The notes under the pieces are model-generated. The model was not told the origin of the DNA. It was given only the letters and a program-made list of their open reading frames with translations, and made no database searches. A program made the position numbers and the translations under genes. From positions 2,303,654 through 2,367,653 of the forward strand of contig NZ_CP007201.1 of the NCBI RefSeq assembly GCF_000568815.1: DNA of 64,000 bases. Reading direction: 5' to 3'. The DNA comes from Sulfurospirillum multivorans DSM 12446. Lineage in GTDB: Bacteria; Campylobacterota; Campylobacteria; Campylobacterales; Sulfurospirillaceae. Below, one piece after another: positions 62,404-64,000 of the stretch; position 1 is the first letter of the stretch, and each line of letters begins with the position of its first letter.

Positions 62404-64000
62404 CGGTCTTAGGTTCTTCTTCAGAAATTTTTGACTCGTGTCGCACGAGGGGAGCTTTGAGCTTTGAAGGAATGTTAAATTCAATTTCAAATGCTTCAAT
62501 GACCGCACGTAACTGAACGCCATCAATCGTCTCATACTCACTCAGTTTGGACACAATGCGCTCAATACACTCACGATACTCTTCTAAACGCTCCTTCACA
62601 ATAACGTAGCGCGCTTGAAGCGTCTCTTTAATGTGCTCATCCAGTTTTTCAGCCATTTTTTCACTGTAATCTTTACTAGTTCCACCATTTAAAAAAACAT
62701 TACGCTGTTTTTCAAGAACCATCAATCCTGCAACATCGCTCATTCCGTAAATGCTGACCATCGATTTGATAATGTCTGTTGCACGCTCTAAGTCATTGCC
62801 TGCACCTGTTGAAATTTCGCCTAAGAAAACCTCTTCCGCCGCACGACCGCCCAAAAGCACATCGACTTCAGCAATCAGCTCATGCTTTTGCATTAAAAAT
62901 TTATTCTCTTCGGGTGTATTAAGCGTATAGCCAAGGGCTGCCAATCCTCGTGGGATGATAGAAACCTTCGAAACTCTCTTCGCTCCCTTGGTTGTCTCCG
63001 CAATCAAAGCATGACCACTTTCATGATACGCTACGATGCGTTTCTCCTCTGGATTAATGCGTCTACTTTTTTTCTCCAAACCTGCAATGGCTCGTTCAAC
63101 TGCATCAACTAAATCAATTTGCTCTACATGATCTTTATTTTTACGTCCACCAAGAAGGGCTGCTTCATTAATAATATTAGCAAGATCCGCACCTGCAAGA
63201 CCCGCTGTTAACCGTGCAATCTCTTCAAGATCAATATTTTTACCAAGCTTGATATCCGCACTGTGTACTTTTAAAATATCTTTCCTGCCTTGGAAATCGG
63301 GCTTATCAACCAATACTTGTCTGTCAAAACGACCAGGTCTAAGAAGTGCTGCATCCAAAACTTCGGGACGATTCGTTGCGGCAAGGACAATAACCGGTGA
63401 TTTATCGGAGCTAAAGCCATCCATTTCGGCGAGCAGTTGATTGAGGGTTTGTTCTCTCTCATCATTACCACCCATCATACCGTTCGCAGCTCTACTTTTA
63501 CCAATGGCATCAATCTCATCAATAAAGACAATAGCCGGAGCCTCTTTTTTAGCGTTTTCAAAAAGATCCCTCACACGACTTGCACCCACACCCACAAACA
63601 TCTCGATAAAACTTGAACCTGAAACAGAGAAGAAAGGAACACTCGCCTCTCCTGCAACCGCTTTGGCAAGCAGGGTTTTACCCGTACCTGGAGGGCCTAC
63701 TAACAGGACACCTTTAGGAATTTTAGCGCCTAAACTCATGTAGCGATCCGGGAACTTAAGGAAATCAACAATCTCTTTCACTTCCTCTTTGGCCTCTTCC
63801 ACACCTGCGACATCTTCAAATTTCACTTTTGGTTTTTCTGAATTGACAAGCTTTTTACTGCTTCCCATGCCGAGGATGCCACCACCCATATTTTTTTGCA
63901 TTTTGTTTGCTAAAAACATCCAAATACCAAAGAAAACAAAGACAGGAAGCACCCATGAGAACAGAATCTCGGTTAAGATGTTAGACTCATTGTAACCACC
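62396..64000 (-). CDS. ftsH: ATP-dependent zinc metalloprotease FtsH, 5' end outside window
   Basis: Membrane AAA+ protease. At least 534 residues visible; the frame stays open to the window edge, so the first membrane helix and periplasmic domain are missing. Second membrane helix ([15 protein letters not shown]), Walker A GPPGTGKT, Walker [12 protein letters not shown], second region of homology [20 protein letters not shown], zinc site HESGH. GTG 63952 is not the real start. Confidence 0.96.
   Translation of the reverse strand, partial: GGYNESNILTEILFSWVLPVFVFFGIWMFLANKMQKNMGGGILGMGSSKKLVNSEKPKVKFEDVAGVEEAKEEVKEIVDFLKFPDRYMSLGAKIPKGVLLVGPPGTGKTLLAKAVAGEASVPFFSVSGSSFIEMFVGVGASRVRDLFENAKKEAPAIVFIDEIDAIGKSRAANGMMGGNDEREQTLNQLLAEMDGFSSDKSPVIVLAATNRPEVLDAALLRPGRFDRQVLVDKPDFQGRKDILKVHSADIKLGKNIDLEEIARLTAGLAGADLANIINEAALLGGRKNKDHVEQIDLVDAVERAIAGLEKKSRRINPEEKRIVAYHESGHALIAETTKGAKRVSKVSIIPRGLAALGYTLNTPEENKFLMQKHELIAEVDVLLGGRAAEEVFLGEISTGAGNDLERATDIIKSMVSIYGMSDVAGLMVLEKQRNVFLNGGTSKDYSEKMAEKLDEHIKETLQARYVIVKERLEEYRECIERIVSKLSEYETIDGVQLRAVIEAFEIEFNIPSKLKAPLVRHESKISEEEPKTDA

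Noticed and set aside
1-64000. CRISPR arrays, rRNA genes, prophage or replication origin
   Set aside because: No regularly spaced repeats, rRNA sequence, phage genes or DnaA-box cluster seen on reading through the window.

Overview
The window looks like a piece of chromosome from a Campylobacterota (Epsilonproteobacteria) bacterium, most likely a Sulfurospirillum-type organism. This is an inference from gene content and gene order; no 16S gene is present. Three blocks keep the gene order I recall from Campylobacter jejuni: dapD-mrp-ispDF-orphan regulator-sat-pgpA (11.1-18.7 kb), pyrF-nusB-ribH-kdsA followed by der-aroK-trpS-serS-TPR protein (45.3-59.2 kb), and pssA-psd-ftsH (61.0-64.0 kb). 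The fused IspDF enzyme and the long DapD fit the same group. A group 4 [NiFe] hydrogenase, a tungsten-type aldehyde oxidoreductase and a large molybdate/tungstate uptake operon point to an anaerobic, metabolically flexible member.

Layout. 0-3.3 kb: end of a Hyf/Hyc hydrogenase operon (large subunit cut by the window edge, ferredoxin, small subunit, HycH, HycI protease). 3.5-6.1 kb: a GH17-GT2 glucan synthase-like membrane protein. 6.2-9.3 kb: aldehyde:ferredoxin oxidoreductase with two ubiquitin-fold proteins and an E1-like adenylyltransferase. 9.3-11.1 kb: a diguanylate cyclase and two tandem small four-cysteine proteins. 11.1-18.7 kb: first conserved block, including an HP1021-like regulator without a phospho-acceptor, and a PilZ protein. 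18.8-25.8 kb: YceI, YigZ, and a modE-led operon with two binding proteins and two permeases but a single ATPase, plus modD. 25.9-27.6 kb: D-Ala-D-Ala carboxypeptidase and proC. 27.6-32.1 kb: MacAB-TolC-type tripartite efflux.

32-43.5 kb is accessory: RMD1-like protein, DUF2798 protein, MscS channel, cupin, RelE/RHH toxin-antitoxin pair, SRPBCC protein, Sel1-repeat protein, AraC regulator, LysE exporter, lipocalin, bacteriohemerythrin, a large RND protein, and an IS982-family element that cuts the 3' end of an lpxR-like gene. After tRNA-Ser(GCT) and a 47-codon ORF comes the second conserved block. In it ovoA (ovothiol synthesis) and an acetate-transporter gene sit between ribH and kdsA. The right end carries leuA with a candidate leucine-rich leader ORF, then pssA, psd and ftsH (cut by the window edge).

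The most unusual signal is a dispersed palindrome, TTACATGTAA (usually TTTACATGTAAA). I count 35 exact copies in 64 kb where base composition predicts well under one. Most lie inside coding regions, where they read as Leu-His-Val-Lys or Phe-Thr-Cys-Lys. This resembles the HIP1 phenomenon of cyanobacteria but with a different sequence. A second unexplained signal is a two-copy intergenic element of about 80-100 bp. Its first hairpin is identical in both copies, and its second hairpin keeps the same shape through compensatory base changes. A third is a 17-bp stem that would bury the ribosome binding site and start codon of the bacteriohemerythrin gene in read-through transcripts.
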